Below, in pieces: positions 52,585 to 61,944 of a stretch of 64,000 nt of DNA. The position numbers and the translations under genes are program-made. Numbering within the stretch: the first letter of the stretch is position 1; every line of letters begins with the position of its first letter. The stretch covers positions 65,531 through 129,530 of the forward strand of contig CAKTEH010000007.1 in assembly GCA_934546935.1 (NCBI GenBank), read 5' to 3'. The stretch is from an uncultured Eubacteriales bacterium (GTDB lineage: Bacteria > Bacillota > Clostridia > Oscillospirales > QAMX01). The notes beneath the pieces were generated by a model. It was not told where the DNA came from, did not search any database, and saw only the letters and a program-made list of their open reading frames with translations.

Positions 52585-53697
52585 ATGTCTAGTGTAACCC
52601 TGAAAGGTATATTTAAAAGATATGCCGGCGGCGTAACGGCGGTTTCTGATTTTACTCTTGATATTGAAGATAAGGAATTTATTATCCTCGTCGGCCCTTC
52701 CGGTTGTGGTAAGTCCACGACGCTGCGTATGATCGCAGGCCTTGAGGAAATTACCGAAGGCGAACTTTACATAGATAATAAGCTCGTCAATGACCTCGCC
52801 CCGAAGGACAGAGATATCGCGATGGTGTTCCAGAACTATGCACTGTATCCGCATATGACTGTGTTTAATAACATGGCGTTCGGCCTGAAGCTTCGTAAGC
52901 TTCCGAAGCCGGAGATCAAACAGCGCGTAGAAGAAGCTGCCCGTATCCTGGACATTACGCACCTGCTCGACCGTAAGCCGGCCGCTCTGTCCGGCGGTCA
53001 GCGTCAGCGCGTCGCCCTCGGCCGTGCAATCGTCCGTAACCCAAAGGTATTCCTTCTCGACGAACCGCTTTCCAACCTGGATGCGAAGCTCCGTGCCCAG
53101 ATGCGTACCGAACTGACCAAGCTTCATCAGCGTTTGGCTACGACATTCATCTATGTTACCCATGACCAGATTGAAGCTATGACGATGGGTACCCGCATTG
53201 TTGTTATGCGTGACGGCTTTGTCCAGCAGGTTGCTGCACCGCAGGAACTGTATGAGCATCCGAACAATCTCTTTGTTGCTACTTTCATCGGCTCCCCGCA
53301 GATGAATATTATTCCGGCTACTGTCGTAGAAGTCGGTGGGCATACCGGATTAAAGTTTGGCGAAACCACCGTAATGATGGAGGATGCTAAGGGCCGCCGT
53401 CCTGAACTGATGGAGTACATGGGCAAGGAAGTCCTGATGGGTATCCGTCCGGAATCCCTGTTTGATGATGATATTAATCTGGGCAAGTTTAAGAACACGA
53501 CGATGGACGCACACGTTGAAGTTATTGAAATGATGGGTAATGAAACTTATCTCTACCTCTTGGTTGAAGGCAAGAACTTCATTGCGCGTGTTTCTGCGGA
53601 TTCTACTGCCCGTAACGGAGACGATATCAAGATCTGCCTCGATCCGAATAAGATCCATATCTTTGACCCGGCAACGGAACGTACGATTTTGAACTGA
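52585..53697 (+). CDS. MsmX/UgpC-type sugar ABC transporter ATPase
   Basis: 370 residues. Walker A GPSGCGKST, LSGGQRQR, Walker B VFLLDEPLSNLDAKLRAQMR, His-loop THDQIEAM, and a C-terminal TOBE region (about 235-365) of the carbohydrate-uptake class. MsmX-type ATPases are often encoded apart and energise several sugar importers; there is no permease nearby, which fits. It could serve uptake of xylo-oligosaccharides for the GH120 enzyme (inference). GGAGG precedes the ATG. Confidence 0.93.
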   Translation: MSSVTLKGIFKRYAGGVTAVSDFTLDIEDKEFIILVGPSGCGKSTTLRMIAGLEEITEGELYIDNKLVNDLAPKDRDIAMVFQNYALYPHMTVFNNMAFGLKLRKLPKPEIKQRVEEAARILDITHLLDRKPAALSGGQRQRVALGRAIVRNPKVFLLDEPLSNLDAKLRAQMRTELTKLHQRLATTFIYVTHDQIEAMTMGTRIVVMRDGFVQQVAAPQELYEHPNNLFVATFIGSPQMNIIPATVVEVGGHTGLKFGETTVMMEDAKGRRPELMEYMGKEVLMGIRPESLFDDDINLGKFKNTTMDAHVEVIEMMGNETYLYLLVEGKNFIARVSADSTARNGDDIKICLDPNKIHIFDPATERTILN

Positions 53698-53721
53698 GTT
53701 TAAGAGCCTAAAAATTTAATG

Positions 53722-53763
53722 AAAAAAACCAGCATGACAATTCCTGCCATGCTGGTTTTTTTT
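53722..53763. terminator. Terminator after the MsmX-type gene
   Basis: A 13- to 15-bp stem (CCAGCATG with CATGCTGG, extended by A- and T-runs), 11-base loop, T8 tail. Confidence 0.88.
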
Positions 53764-53965
53764 CATACACTGTGTTACAATATCTCTATGGTTTTGTATT
53801 TTCCTGCTCTGTTCAGGTCTTTTGAAAATAAAGGTATCCGGTATTTTTTGAAAAACGACAGTTGGGATCATTCCCTCTGTCAGGAAAAAATATGGGTTAC
53901 AGATGCTTCTGTTTTTCCTTACAGGGGATGTCAAATACAAAATTATGAAAATGAGTAAAAAACTA

Positions 53966-53994
53966 TTGAAAAATAATGACAAATCAGTTACAAT
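53966..53994 (+). promoter_or_regulatory. Promoter of the CdaR-like / ftsEX operon
   Basis: TTGAAA (53966-53971), 17-base spacer, TACAAT (53989-53994). Confidence 0.75.
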
Positions 53995-54027
53995 ATATAT
54001 ATCTATGAGAAGATGAGGGGTTGTATT

Positions 54028-55116
54028 ATGACCGGACGTTTATTTCAGGGCATCATTCTGCAGATGAAGGACATCACCGACCGCATCATCGGGATTATGG
54101 ACTCCGCTGGCGTTGTTGTAGCCTGTACGGAGTTGAGCATGATCGGTTCGGAACGTGAAGACGAGACCTTGGATCTGAATTCCGGATCCGGTGTGACGAT
54201 CCATAGCGGTTATGTTTATCAGGCCTTACCGGCATCCGGCGCGCATTATGAGTTTGCAGTATTTGTTGAAGGTGAAGACAAGACTGCAGAAATGCTGTGT
54301 GCAATGGCGGCCATTGCACTTGGCAGTGTACGCACCATGTACAATGAAAAACATGATAAGGCCACGTTTATCAAAAATATCATCCTGGATAATATCCTCC
54401 CGGGCGATATTTATATCAAATCCACTGAACTGCATTTCGGGAGCGATGTGCCGCGTGTGGTTTTCCTCATCAGCTTTGCGGATGCGACCGATACCTCTGC
54501 GATCGATGTTGTTTCCAGCCTGTTCCCTGATAAGCAGCGCGATTTTGTTATTGGCATTAACGAAAAGGATTTGGTGCTGGTTAAAGAGGTCAAGCCGAAT
54601 GTTGAGCTTAAAGATCTTATGAAGATCGCGCACAGCATCGAGGATACCATCAATACAGAACTGATGATGAAGTCTACCATCGGTATCGGCACGGTTGCCA
54701 TGCAGCTGAAGGATATTGTTTCTTCGTTTAAGGAAGCACAGCTGGCAATTGAGGTCGGCCAGGTATTTGATACGGAAAAGAGTATTTTAAGTTTCGAAAA
54801 CCTTGGGATCGGCCGTTTGATCTATCAGCTTCCATCTACGCTTTGCGAGCAGTTCCTTGCAGAGGTATTTCGGAAGGGTTCGATCAGTGCGCTCGACCAT
54901 GAAACGCTCTTTACGATCCAGAAATTCTTTGAAAACAGCCTCAATGTCTCTGAAACTTCACGTAAGCTTTTTGTTCACCGCAATACGCTGGTGTACCGAC
55001 TGGAGAAGATTAAGAAAATCACCGGCCTGGATTTGCGGGAATTCGATCATGCGATTATCTTTAAGGTCGCGCTTATGGTGCGCAAATACCTTGATTCCCG
55101 TGAGGTAAAGGACTAA
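54028..55116 (+). CDS. PucR/CdaR-type transcriptional regulator
   Basis: 362 residues. The C-terminal HTH (NVSETSRKLFVHRNTLVYRLEKI, then TGLDLREFDHAIIFKVALM) is the PucR type used by the CdaR diacid-sensing regulators; the middle resembles a GGDEF-like fold seen in this group, and the N-terminal 120 residues are a sensor of unknown ligand. ATG at 54028 behind GAGGGG; another ATG at 54013 is possible. It is followed by ftsE in the same direction after a 28-base gap, an odd neighbour for a sugar-type regulator. Confidence 0.85.
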   Translation: MTGRLFQGIILQMKDITDRIIGIMDSAGVVVACTELSMIGSEREDETLDLNSGSGVTIHSGYVYQALPASGAHYEFAVFVEGEDKTAEMLCAMAAIALGSVRTMYNEKHDKATFIKNIILDNILPGDIYIKSTELHFGSDVPRVVFLISFADATDTSAIDVVSSLFPDKQRDFVIGINEKDLVLVKEVKPNVELKDLMKIAHSIEDTINTELMMKSTIGIGTVAMQLKDIVSSFKEAQLAIEVGQVFDTEKSILSFENLGIGRLIYQLPSTLCEQFLAEVFRKGSISALDHETLFTIQKFFENSLNVSETSRKLFVHRNTLVYRLEKIKKITGLDLREFDHAIIFKVALMVRKYLDSREVKD

Positions 55117-55144
55117 TTCCCCAAGGAGGATTCCCAGAACCCAT

Positions 55145-55834
55145 ATGATTCAGCTAACAGACGTTTATCATGATTATTCGACGGGCATCCATGCGCTCAA
55201 AGGGGTGGATCTGCGTGTCGATGACGGCGAGTTTGTGTTCATTGTCGGTCCCTCCGGTTCCGGCAAATCGACACTGTCTAAGCTCTTGACCGCGGAGCTG
55301 CGCCCTTCCTCGGGCAAGGTGATGGTCAATGGTATGAACACATCTAAGCTCAAGCCGCGCGATGTGCCGAAACTGCGGCGCACGCTCGGTGTAGTCTTTC
55401 AGGATTTCCGGTTGATCGAGCGGAAATCCGTGTATGAAAATGTGGCGTTTGCCATGCGTATAGCCGGCAAGTCCCCAAAGGAGATCAAGCGGCGGGTCAG
55501 CTATGTGCTGGATCTGGTCGGTATTCTCCATAAGGCTAGGCGTAAGCCCACAGAGCTATCCGGCGGCGAACAGCAGCGTGTCAGCATTGCGCGGGCGTTG
55601 GTCAACAATCCGCAGACCATTATTGCAGATGAACCGACGGGAAACTTGGATCCGGACCGTTCTTTGGAAATCATGACGCTTTTGGAGCGTATCAATGACC
55701 TGGGTACCACCGTTATCGTAGTTACCCATGAAAAGGAATTGGTGGACCAGTTTGACAAGCGTGTTGTCGCAATTGACGGCGGCTTAATTATCAGCGATCA
55801 GCAAGGTGGGTATTTCCAATATGAACAGACATAA
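55145..55834 (+). CDS. ftsE: Cell division ATPase FtsE
   Basis: 229 residues. Walker A GPSGSGKST, ELSGGEQQRVSIARA, Walker B IIADEPTGNLDP, and the FtsE-type VFQDFRLIERKSVYENVAFA. FtsE drives FtsX to activate peptidoglycan hydrolases. AAGGAGG lies some 15 bases upstream. It overlaps ftsX by 14 bases. Confidence 0.95.
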   Translation: MIQLTDVYHDYSTGIHALKGVDLRVDDGEFVFIVGPSGSGKSTLSKLLTAELRPSSGKVMVNGMNTSKLKPRDVPKLRRTLGVVFQDFRLIERKSVYENVAFAMRIAGKSPKEIKRRVSYVLDLVGILHKARRKPTELSGGEQQRVSIARALVNNPQTIIADEPTGNLDPDRSLEIMTLLERINDLGTTVIVVTHEKELVDQFDKRVVAIDGGLIISDQQGGYFQYEQT

Positions 55835-56708
55835 TATTGCATACTATTTCCGGGAAGGGTTTAAGGGGATTTTTACGCATGGGTTTATGAGCTTCGCCTC
55901 TGTCAGCGTGATGATTACCTGCCTGGTTCTCACCGGGACGATCCTGCTGGTTGTGCTGAGTATTAATGCGACAATAGACGACATGAGTGAAATGGGCGAT
56001 ATCCGTGCCTATATCGACGAAAGCTACAGCGAAGAGCAGGCACGTGCATTGGAAGACAGGATTTTTGCGGTAAACAATGTGGCGCGGCTTGAGTTCATTT
56101 CGAATACCCAAGCGCTTGAGGAACTAAAAAGTGGGTTTGAATATGATTCCTGGCTGCTTGACGGGCTGGAGTATGATAACCCGTTGCGGCACAGCTATCA
56201 TATTTGGGTGATAGATCTGGACCAGTATAATGAAACGATCGCGGAAATTGAAAAAATACCTGGCGTTGCCACGATCATATCTTCAACCGCATCGGTAGAG
56301 ACGTTGACACGGATCCGCGACGTACTTGGAACGGCGTCGGCTGTGTTTATGCTTCTGCTTGGCGCAGTTGCAATTTTTATTATTGCCAATACCATCAAAC
56401 TGACTACCTTTGACCGCCGCGAGGAAATCGCTATTATGAAGATGATCGGCGCTACAAACTGGTTTATTCAGGCGCCGTTCATGATTGAGAGCCTGCTTTT
56501 AAGTCTGTTTTCCGCAGGGGCGGCTTTTGGGCTTGAGTGGCTGATTTATCATTTTCTCATGCAAAACGGCCTGTCTGCAATTGAACAGATTTCTATTGTT
56601 TCTTTTGCAGATGTGCAGTATTATTTCCTGGGCGGTTTTGCGGCGTTTGCATTCCTGTTTGGCGTTCTTGGCAGCACCTTCAGCACCCGTAAGTTCCTGA
56701 AGGTGTGA
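55821..56708 (+). CDS. ftsX: Cell division protein FtsX
   Basis: 295 residues with four transmembrane helices and a large extracytoplasmic loop between the first two (about 50-170), where it would contact the hydrolase. The FtsX core is FIIANTIKLTTFDRREEIAIMKMIGATNWFI. I prefer the ATG at 55821 to the GTG at 55806. The M23 gene follows 67 bases after the stop. Confidence 0.95.
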   Translation: MNRHNIAYYFREGFKGIFTHGFMSFASVSVMITCLVLTGTILLVVLSINATIDDMSEMGDIRAYIDESYSEEQARALEDRIFAVNNVARLEFISNTQALEELKSGFEYDSWLLDGLEYDNPLRHSYHIWVIDLDQYNETIAEIEKIPGVATIISSTASVETLTRIRDVLGTASAVFMLLLGAVAIFIIANTIKLTTFDRREEIAIMKMIGATNWFIQAPFMIESLLLSLFSAGAAFGLEWLIYHFLMQNGLSAIEQISIVSFADVQYYFLGGFAAFAFLFGVLGSTFSTRKFLKV

Positions 56709-56775
56709 GTGACGGACAGGTTTTCTAGATACACAGGTCGTTTTTGCTTTTTGCATGGATTAAGGAGACACAGCG

Positions 56776-57990
56776 ATGAATACAAAAAGAAAAGTCTTAT
56801 GCAGCGTTTTGGCGGGATTTTTGGCATTTTTAATGTTATTTTCTTTGTTTGCCCTTTTATTGGACGCTTCAGCAAGCGATAAATCGGAGCTTGGCGCCCT
56901 GAAAGATAAGCGTGCCGATATTACGAAACAGCGCAAGGATAAGGAAGCGGAGCTTGCGGGAATAAACGATGAAATGAATGCGCTTCTGGACAGGAAGTAC
57001 GCGATTGAGCAGGAAGTCTCCCTGATCTACGATCAAATACATATCACAGAAGAAATCATTGAAATGCTTGAAGGCAACATCCAGACCAAAGAAGAGGAAA
57101 TTGCCGCAGTCGAGCTTACAAAGGAAGCACAGTATGAAACGTTTAAGAAACGGCTGCGTGCGCAATATGAAAGTAATGGTATCAGCGACCTCGAGCTGAT
57201 CCTCAGTTCCTCCAGCCTGACAGAAGCTCTGTCTCGGATTGAAGCTTTAAACCGGATCGCCAGCCATGACAACGAGCTGATTGACGATTTGACTGAGACA
57301 ATCACATATATTGAGACGCTGAAGGCAGATCTGGAAGCGGATAAGGCAGAACAGGAGGATCAGAAAGAAGAATACGAGCTTTACAGTGAGGAGCTTAAGG
57401 TTCAGGAGCGTGAGCTTGGCGACCTGCTTATTGAGCTGCGTACCAAGGCAGAATTTACGCAGGAGGAAATTGACAAGATTACTGCAGATGAAAATGCGGT
57501 AGATAAAGAGATCCAGGCACTTTCAGCTAAGATTGCTGCGGAAGAAGCTGCCGCTGCGGCCAAAGCACAGAAGGAAAATGTTTCCACTGTGGCAACTGGT
57601 TCCATGAAATGGCCGCTTCCCGGACACTACAATATCACTTCGGACTACAAAATGCGCACAAACCCGGTGACCGGGGTATACGGCCAGCATACGGGAATTG
57701 ATATTTCTGCGCCGAAGGGTACGTCTATTGTTGCGGCAGGCGCAGGTACTGTGGTTTCTGCCGGATGGAATAATGCATATGGCTGGCGCATTATCATTAG
57801 TCATGGCGGCGGGATTCAAACCCTGTATGCACATATGACCAGCTTCGCTGTCAGCGAAGGGGATTATGTTAATGCAGGCGATACGATCGGTTATGTCGGC
57901 TCGACCGGCAATTCTACCGGCAACCATCTGCATTTCAGTGTTCTGGTTAACGGTTCCTATGTCAGCCCCTGGGGCTATGTCTCTGCATAA
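56776..57990 (+). CDS. M23 murein hydrolase activated by FtsEX (coiled coil)
   Basis: 404 residues: a signal segment (about 8-34), two long coiled coils (35-275) interrupted by ESNGISDLELILSSSSLTEA, and a C-terminal LytM/M23 domain. The zinc ligands HTGID, LYAHM and GNHLHFS are all present, so it should be an active endopeptidase, unlike E. coli EnvC. Position directly after ftsEX and EnvC/CwlO-like coiled coils support regulation by FtsX. AAGGAG precedes the ATG. Confidence 0.93.
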   Translation: MNTKRKVLCSVLAGFLAFLMLFSLFALLLDASASDKSELGALKDKRADITKQRKDKEAELAGINDEMNALLDRKYAIEQEVSLIYDQIHITEEIIEMLEGNIQTKEEEIAAVELTKEAQYETFKKRLRAQYESNGISDLELILSSSSLTEALSRIEALNRIASHDNELIDDLTETITYIETLKADLEADKAEQEDQKEEYELYSEELKVQERELGDLLIELRTKAEFTQEEIDKITADENAVDKEIQALSAKIAAEEAAAAAKAQKENVSTVATGSMKWPLPGHYNITSDYKMRTNPVTGVYGQHTGIDISAPKGTSIVAAGAGTVVSAGWNNAYGWRIIISHGGGIQTLYAHMTSFAVSEGDYVNAGDTIGYVGSTGNSTGNHLHFSVLVNGSYVSPWGYVSA

Positions 57991-58014
57991 TTATTAACAT
58001 CTTTGGTGTGACAC

Positions 58015-59217
58015 ATGAAAAAAAAAGTCAACGTTGGATTTATGATCGGCGTACTGGTTTTGGCCGTAATCCTTACGTTCAACGTTACATATGTGCTCGT
58101 CTGGCATGTTTTCAGCGACCGCATTCAGAATCTTTCTGCGCGTGAGGCGGCATTTTCCAAAATTTCAGAGATTTGCGCCTATATTGATGAGTTTTTTATT
58201 GGGGAGTATGATGAAAAAACACTGCTCGAAGGGATTTCGGATGGATATATTGGCGCTTTGGGCGATTACTCTTCATATTACTTGACAAAAGAAGAAGCGC
58301 AGGCGCGTCTTTCCGGGGCGGACAGCGGTTACACGGGTATCGGGATTGTGAGCAGCTATGACCGGGAAAACGCAGGTATCCGCATCCTTCAAATGCCGGA
58401 GGGGTCTTCTGCACAGGAGCACGGCCTGGCTGTGCTGGACTGTATCGTTGCAGTTGATGGGATGCCTGTGAATACGGTTGGGTATGAATCGGCGTTGGAG
58501 ATGATCCGCGGCGAGGAAGGTACTGAGGTGGCCTTAACCGTATACCGTCAGACAACCGGCGAACGTTTCAATGTTATTGTCCGGCGCGGTGCGGTTGTGA
58601 CGGAGCAGACGCTTGTCTGCCGGATGCTGGACGATGTGACTGGCTATATTAAGCTTGATAATTTTGATGAAGGTGTGGACGCGGTTTTTTCCAGCGTCTA
58701 TGCTGATCTGCGCAATCGTGGGATGGAGCGCCTTGTGCTGGATTTGCGTATGAATCCCGGCGGATATATGGAGCAGGTATGCGCAATTGCAGATCTGTTT
58801 CTTGAAAAAGGGAAAGTTATTTATAAAGAACGCGACTACAGCGGCAGTGTAGAAGTCCACTATGCTGAAGAAGGCGCGGAAACAGTTGAAATTGTGCTGC
58901 TGATCAATGAGTTTACAGCCGGAGGCGCAGAATATTTCGCTGCGGCTCTGGCGGAAAACGGGCGTGCGCAGGTGGTTGGTTCGACAAGCGCCGGTATTGG
59001 CTATGCACAGAGCAGTATTGAGCTGTCAGACGGTTCGGTTTTGATGTTGTCAACAACGGAATATTTGACGGCAAAGGGTAACAGTCTGCAGGGGATTGGT
59101 TATACACCGAAAATACAGATGCAGATCGATATTGACGAACTTTATGAAGTGTTGACTTTAACGGACCCTGCAGACCGTCAGTTGGATGCAGCTTATGCGG
59201 CACTGAAAAAGGACTGA
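58015..59217 (+). CDS. S41 (CtpA-like) protein lacking the catalytic Ser and Lys
   Basis: 400 residues: N-terminal membrane anchor (8-30), PDZ domain (about 95-185) and S41 core. In active Ctp proteases the nucleophile is the last Ser of GSASASE; here the segment reads FTAGGAE (300-306), Ala305 at that place. The catalytic Lys of FGKG is Ile328 (SAGIGYAQ). LDLRMNPGG (242-250) and the fold are preserved. Such a protein could bind but not cut peptides. It lies 25 bases after the M23 gene, at the end of the ftsEX operon. That this is a pseudoprotease follows from alignment by eye. Confidence 0.85.
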   Translation: MKKKVNVGFMIGVLVLAVILTFNVTYVLVWHVFSDRIQNLSAREAAFSKISEICAYIDEFFIGEYDEKTLLEGISDGYIGALGDYSSYYLTKEEAQARLSGADSGYTGIGIVSSYDRENAGIRILQMPEGSSAQEHGLAVLDCIVAVDGMPVNTVGYESALEMIRGEEGTEVALTVYRQTTGERFNVIVRRGAVVTEQTLVCRMLDDVTGYIKLDNFDEGVDAVFSSVYADLRNRGMERLVLDLRMNPGGYMEQVCAIADLFLEKGKVIYKERDYSGSVEVHYAEEGAETVEIVLLINEFTAGGAEYFAAALAENGRAQVVGSTSAGIGYAQSSIELSDGSVLMLSTTEYLTAKGNSLQGIGYTPKIQMQIDIDELYEVLTLTDPADRQLDAAYAALKKD

Positions 59218-59276
59218 GATGATCCGCGGCGTCTGCATTGCAGCGGTTTGGCTAAACCGCGAACTTTATGAAAGCA

Positions 59277-59311
59277 GCCCGGCAGAGGTTTTGGCTTCTG
59301 CCGGGCATTTT
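59277..59311 (+). terminator. Terminator of the ftsEX operon
   Basis: Stem GCCCGGCAGA (59277-59286) with TCTGCCGGGC (59297-59306), followed by ATTTT. Confidence 0.85.
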
Positions 59312-59531
59312 GCAGAGGTTTGGGGGCATCCAGCGAGGGTTGCGCTGCATCTGTTTTGACATGGGAAGGTACTGAATGTAGATTTTGTCAATATAGGTAA
59401 TTTTTTCATCCCATTCACCGGCATAAAGAGATAATCCGGATAAAATTTTATCCGCTTCTTGACAGAACTGTAATGATAAAATATAATAGTTTGATAAGAA
59501 TGGGAGGCTCTGGAAAATATGCGCAAAGACA
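59312..59531 (+). other. Intergenic region with the greA promoter
   Basis: About 220 bases with the promoter at 59459-59487; otherwise nothing recognised. Confidence 0.5.
59459..59487 (+). promoter_or_regulatory. Consensus promoter of greA-lysS
   Basis: TTGACA (59459-59464), 17 bases, TATAAT (59482-59487). Confidence 0.85.
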
Positions 59532-59639
59532 TTGCAGCGCTTCCTTGGAAAGGCATATATATTTTTTGCAGCCGTTCTTGCGCTGGATGGCGTTGGGATG
59601 CTTGAATTGAACAATTTCCGGAAAAGAGGATGTTTTTAA
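59532..59639 (+). CDS. Possible small membrane ORF upstream of greA
   Basis: TTG to TAA, 35 residues containing a hydrophobic stretch AYIFFAAVLALDGVGML and a basic tail. The TAA overlaps the greA ATG by one base, as in coupled genes. No good ribosome binding site or ATG is present, and a better-placed ATG at 59519 (behind GGGAGG) is in another frame and ends after 28 residues. Could be a leader or a degraded gene. Confidence 0.25.
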   Translation: MQRFLGKAYIFFAAVLALDGVGMLELNNFRKRGCF

Positions 59640-60106
59640 TGGCAAAAGAATACAAATTGACCCGTGAACGTGTTAAGCAGCTTCAGGATGAACTGGAATA
59701 CTTGCGTACAGTCCGAGAAAAAGAAGTTGCGGAAATGATCAAAGAGGCCCGCTCCTTCGGTGATCTGTCGGAGAACAGTGAATATGATGAAGCAAAAAAT
59801 GAGCAGGGCCGCGTTTATTCCCGGATCAGCGAGCTGACCGATATTTTGGCAAACTATACAGTGATCGAAAATGAAGCTGGCGGCAAGATCGGACCAGGAG
59901 CAAAAGTTCTGGTACGGGATTGTGAAGATGGGTTTGAAGAGACTTTTGAAATCGTCGGTTCCCAGGAGGCAGATCCTATGCTTGGCCGGATCAGTGATGA
60001 AAGTCCGCTTGGCAAGGCAATGATCGGCCATGCTGAGGGGGAGCGCATTGTTGCAAAAGCTCCGGCTGGTGAAATTCAGTATGAGATTATTAAGGTGGAA
60101 TGGTGA
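59639..60106 (+). CDS. greA: Transcript cleavage factor GreA
   Basis: 155 residues. The N-terminal coiled coil carries the acidic tip [15 protein letters not shown], which inserts into RNA polymerase to cut backtracked RNA; the C-terminal FKBP-like domain ends with [17 protein letters not shown] at 59639 behind GAGGA. It overlaps lysS. Confidence 0.95.
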   Translation: MAKEYKLTRERVKQLQDELEYLRTVREKEVAEMIKEARSFGDLSENSEYDEAKNEQGRVYSRISELTDILANYTVIENEAGGKIGPGAKVLVRDCEDGFEETFEIVGSQEADPMLGRISDESPLGKAMIGHAEGERIVAKAPAGEIQYEIIKVEW

Positions 60107-61620
60107 ATACTATGGAGGAAAATACTGCATCTGTATCCGCACAGCAGAATATGAACGATGTTCAGAGGGTCAGATATGAAAAGCTTGCCGAGCTTAAGTC
60201 GGCAGGCCTTGATCCATTTGTTGAAGTTAAATATGACCAGTGCAACCATGCAGCTGAAATTAAGGCTGGTTTTGAGACTGTAGAGGGCAAGACTGTTTCT
60301 CTGGCCGGGAGGCTGATGAGCAAGCGCGTAAAGGGTAAGGCGAGCTTTTGTGATCTTGCTGACCGCAGCGGCAATATCCAACTGTATATCCGATTTGACA
60401 ATGTGGGCGAGGAAAGCTATACACGTTTTAGAAAGTTTGATATCGGCGATATTGTGGGCGTAACCGGCGAAGTTTTCCGCACGCATGCCGGTGAAATCAG
60501 CATTTCTGTGCGGCAGATCCGCCTTCTTTCCAAGTCGCTTAAGCCGCTTCCGGAGAAGTATCACGGGTTAACCAATACCGATATCCGGTATCGCCAGCGC
60601 TATGTCGACTTGATTATGAACCATGAGGTGCGCGATACTTTTGTTAAGCGCACGATGATCCTGCGTGCAATCCGCCGGTTCCTGGATGATCAGGGTTTTT
60701 TGGAAGTGGAAACACCGCTGCTGGTAGCCAACGCCGGCGGCGCGGCAGCGCGGCCTTTTGTAACGCATTTCAATGCGTTGGACGAGGATTTTAAGCTGCG
60801 TATATCGTTGGAACTGTATCTGAAGCGGCTAATCGTAGGCGGTTTGGAGAAAGTCTATGAAATTGGCCGCGTATTCCGCAATGAAGGATTGGATACCCGC
60901 CATAATCCAGAATTTACCCTTATGGAATTGTACCAGGCATATACGGACTACTATGGCATTATGGATTTAACTGAAAACTTGTACCGCTATGTGGCGCAGC
61001 AGGTTCTGGGGACAACCAGGATTGTTTATGGCGGTGTGGAAATTGACCTTGGAAAGCCATTTGCACGTATTACCATGTTGGATGCGGTGAAGCAGTATGC
61101 CGGCGTGGATTTCAGTACGATAGAGACGCTGGAGCAGGCGCGCGCATTGGCGGATGCACACCATATTGAATATGAGCCAAGGCATAAGAAGGGCAATATT
61201 CTCAGCCTGTTTTTTGAGGAATATGCCGAACCGCATCTGATCCAGCCTACTTTCGTTATGGATCATCCGGTAGAAATTTCACCGCTGACCAAGCGCAAGC
61301 CGGAGAATCCGGATTATGTGGAGCGTTTTGAGCTGTTTATCAATGGATGGGAAATGGCAAATGCGTATTCTGAACTTAACGATCCAATTGACCAGCGGGA
61401 ACGCTTCCGTGCGCAAGAGGAACTGCTGGCGCAGGGCGATGAAGAGGCCAACACCACAGATGAAGACTTTCTTAATGCGCTTGAAATTGGTATGCCGCCC
61501 ACGGGCGGGATCGGCTTTGGGATCGACCGGATGTGCATGCTGCTGACAGATTCACCTGCAATCCGGGATGTGCTTTTATTCCCGACGATGAAGTCCTTGG
61601 ACAAGGAAACGCAGAAATAA
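60100..61620 (+). CDS. lysS: Lysyl-tRNA synthetase, class II
   Basis: 506 residues from the ATG overlapping the greA stop (a further ATG at 60112 is possible). N-terminal OB fold ([21 protein letters not shown]) and class II motifs: [23 protein letters not shown] (motif 2) and [17 protein letters not shown] (motif 3). The downstream side of this gene is the insertion point of the integrative element. Confidence 0.96.
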   Translation: MVNTMEENTASVSAQQNMNDVQRVRYEKLAELKSAGLDPFVEVKYDQCNHAAEIKAGFETVEGKTVSLAGRLMSKRVKGKASFCDLADRSGNIQLYIRFDNVGEESYTRFRKFDIGDIVGVTGEVFRTHAGEISISVRQIRLLSKSLKPLPEKYHGLTNTDIRYRQRYVDLIMNHEVRDTFVKRTMILRAIRRFLDDQGFLEVETPLLVANAGGAAARPFVTHFNALDEDFKLRISLELYLKRLIVGGLEKVYEIGRVFRNEGLDTRHNPEFTLMELYQAYTDYYGIMDLTENLYRYVAQQVLGTTRIVYGGVEIDLGKPFARITMLDAVKQYAGVDFSTIETLEQARALADAHHIEYEPRHKKGNILSLFFEEYAEPHLIQPTFVMDHPVEISPLTKRKPENPDYVERFELFINGWEMANAYSELNDPIDQRERFRAQEELLAQGDEEANTTDEDFLNALEIGMPPTGGIGFGIDRMCMLLTDSPAIRDVLLFPTMKSLDKETQK

Positions 61621-61652
61621 CCTGTGCTACAGAGACTTATAGGGAGTGTTCG

Positions 61653-61702
61653 TTTGGAGATTCTCCAAAGTGTTCTCCAAAACTCCCCAAAGTTTCTCCA
61701 AA
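61653..61702. repeat. Palindrome and four tandem repeats at the element end
   Basis: A perfect palindrome TTTGGAGA-T-TCTCCAAA (61653-61669), then copies of a 10-base motif near TTCTCCAAA at 61661, 61673, 61683 (CTCCCCAAAG) and 61693. Such clusters near ICE ends can be arm sites for integrase or excisionase. Confidence 0.6.
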
Positions 61703-61762
61703 TTCAGAACGAGAAATGTGCAAATCACTTTTAGTCGCTGAAAAACACTATTAGTACCGATT

Positions 61763-61804
61763 GAGACCTATCATCTGGAAACAGATAGGTAGGTCTCTTT
61801 TTTT
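61763..61804 (+). terminator. Terminator 1 behind lysS
   Basis: Stem GAGACCTA...ATCTG with loop GAAA and CAGAT...TAGGTCTC (one internal bulge), T7 tail. Confidence 0.85.
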
Positions 61805-61806
61805 AT

Positions 61807-61854
61807 GCCCGCTGATAGATCTCTGCTTTGCGGAGGTTGTCAGCGGGCTTTTTT
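61807..61854 (+). terminator. Terminator 2 behind lysS
   Basis: GCCCGCTGA (61807-61815) with TCAGCGGGC (61840-61848), then TTTTTTG. Confidence 0.85.
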
Positions 61855-61944
61855 GTTTCCTAAAAAAGTTTTTTGATTTTGGTGTTGAAAAAAATGCTTT
61901 CGATGTTGCGGTACAGGAGTAGAGGCAAAAAACCTCACTGCTAC

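Noticed and set aside
53719..53958. 79-codon frame between the MsmX-type gene and the CdaR-like gene
   Set aside because: It begins inside a terminator stem and lacks a ribosome binding site; the residues look random.
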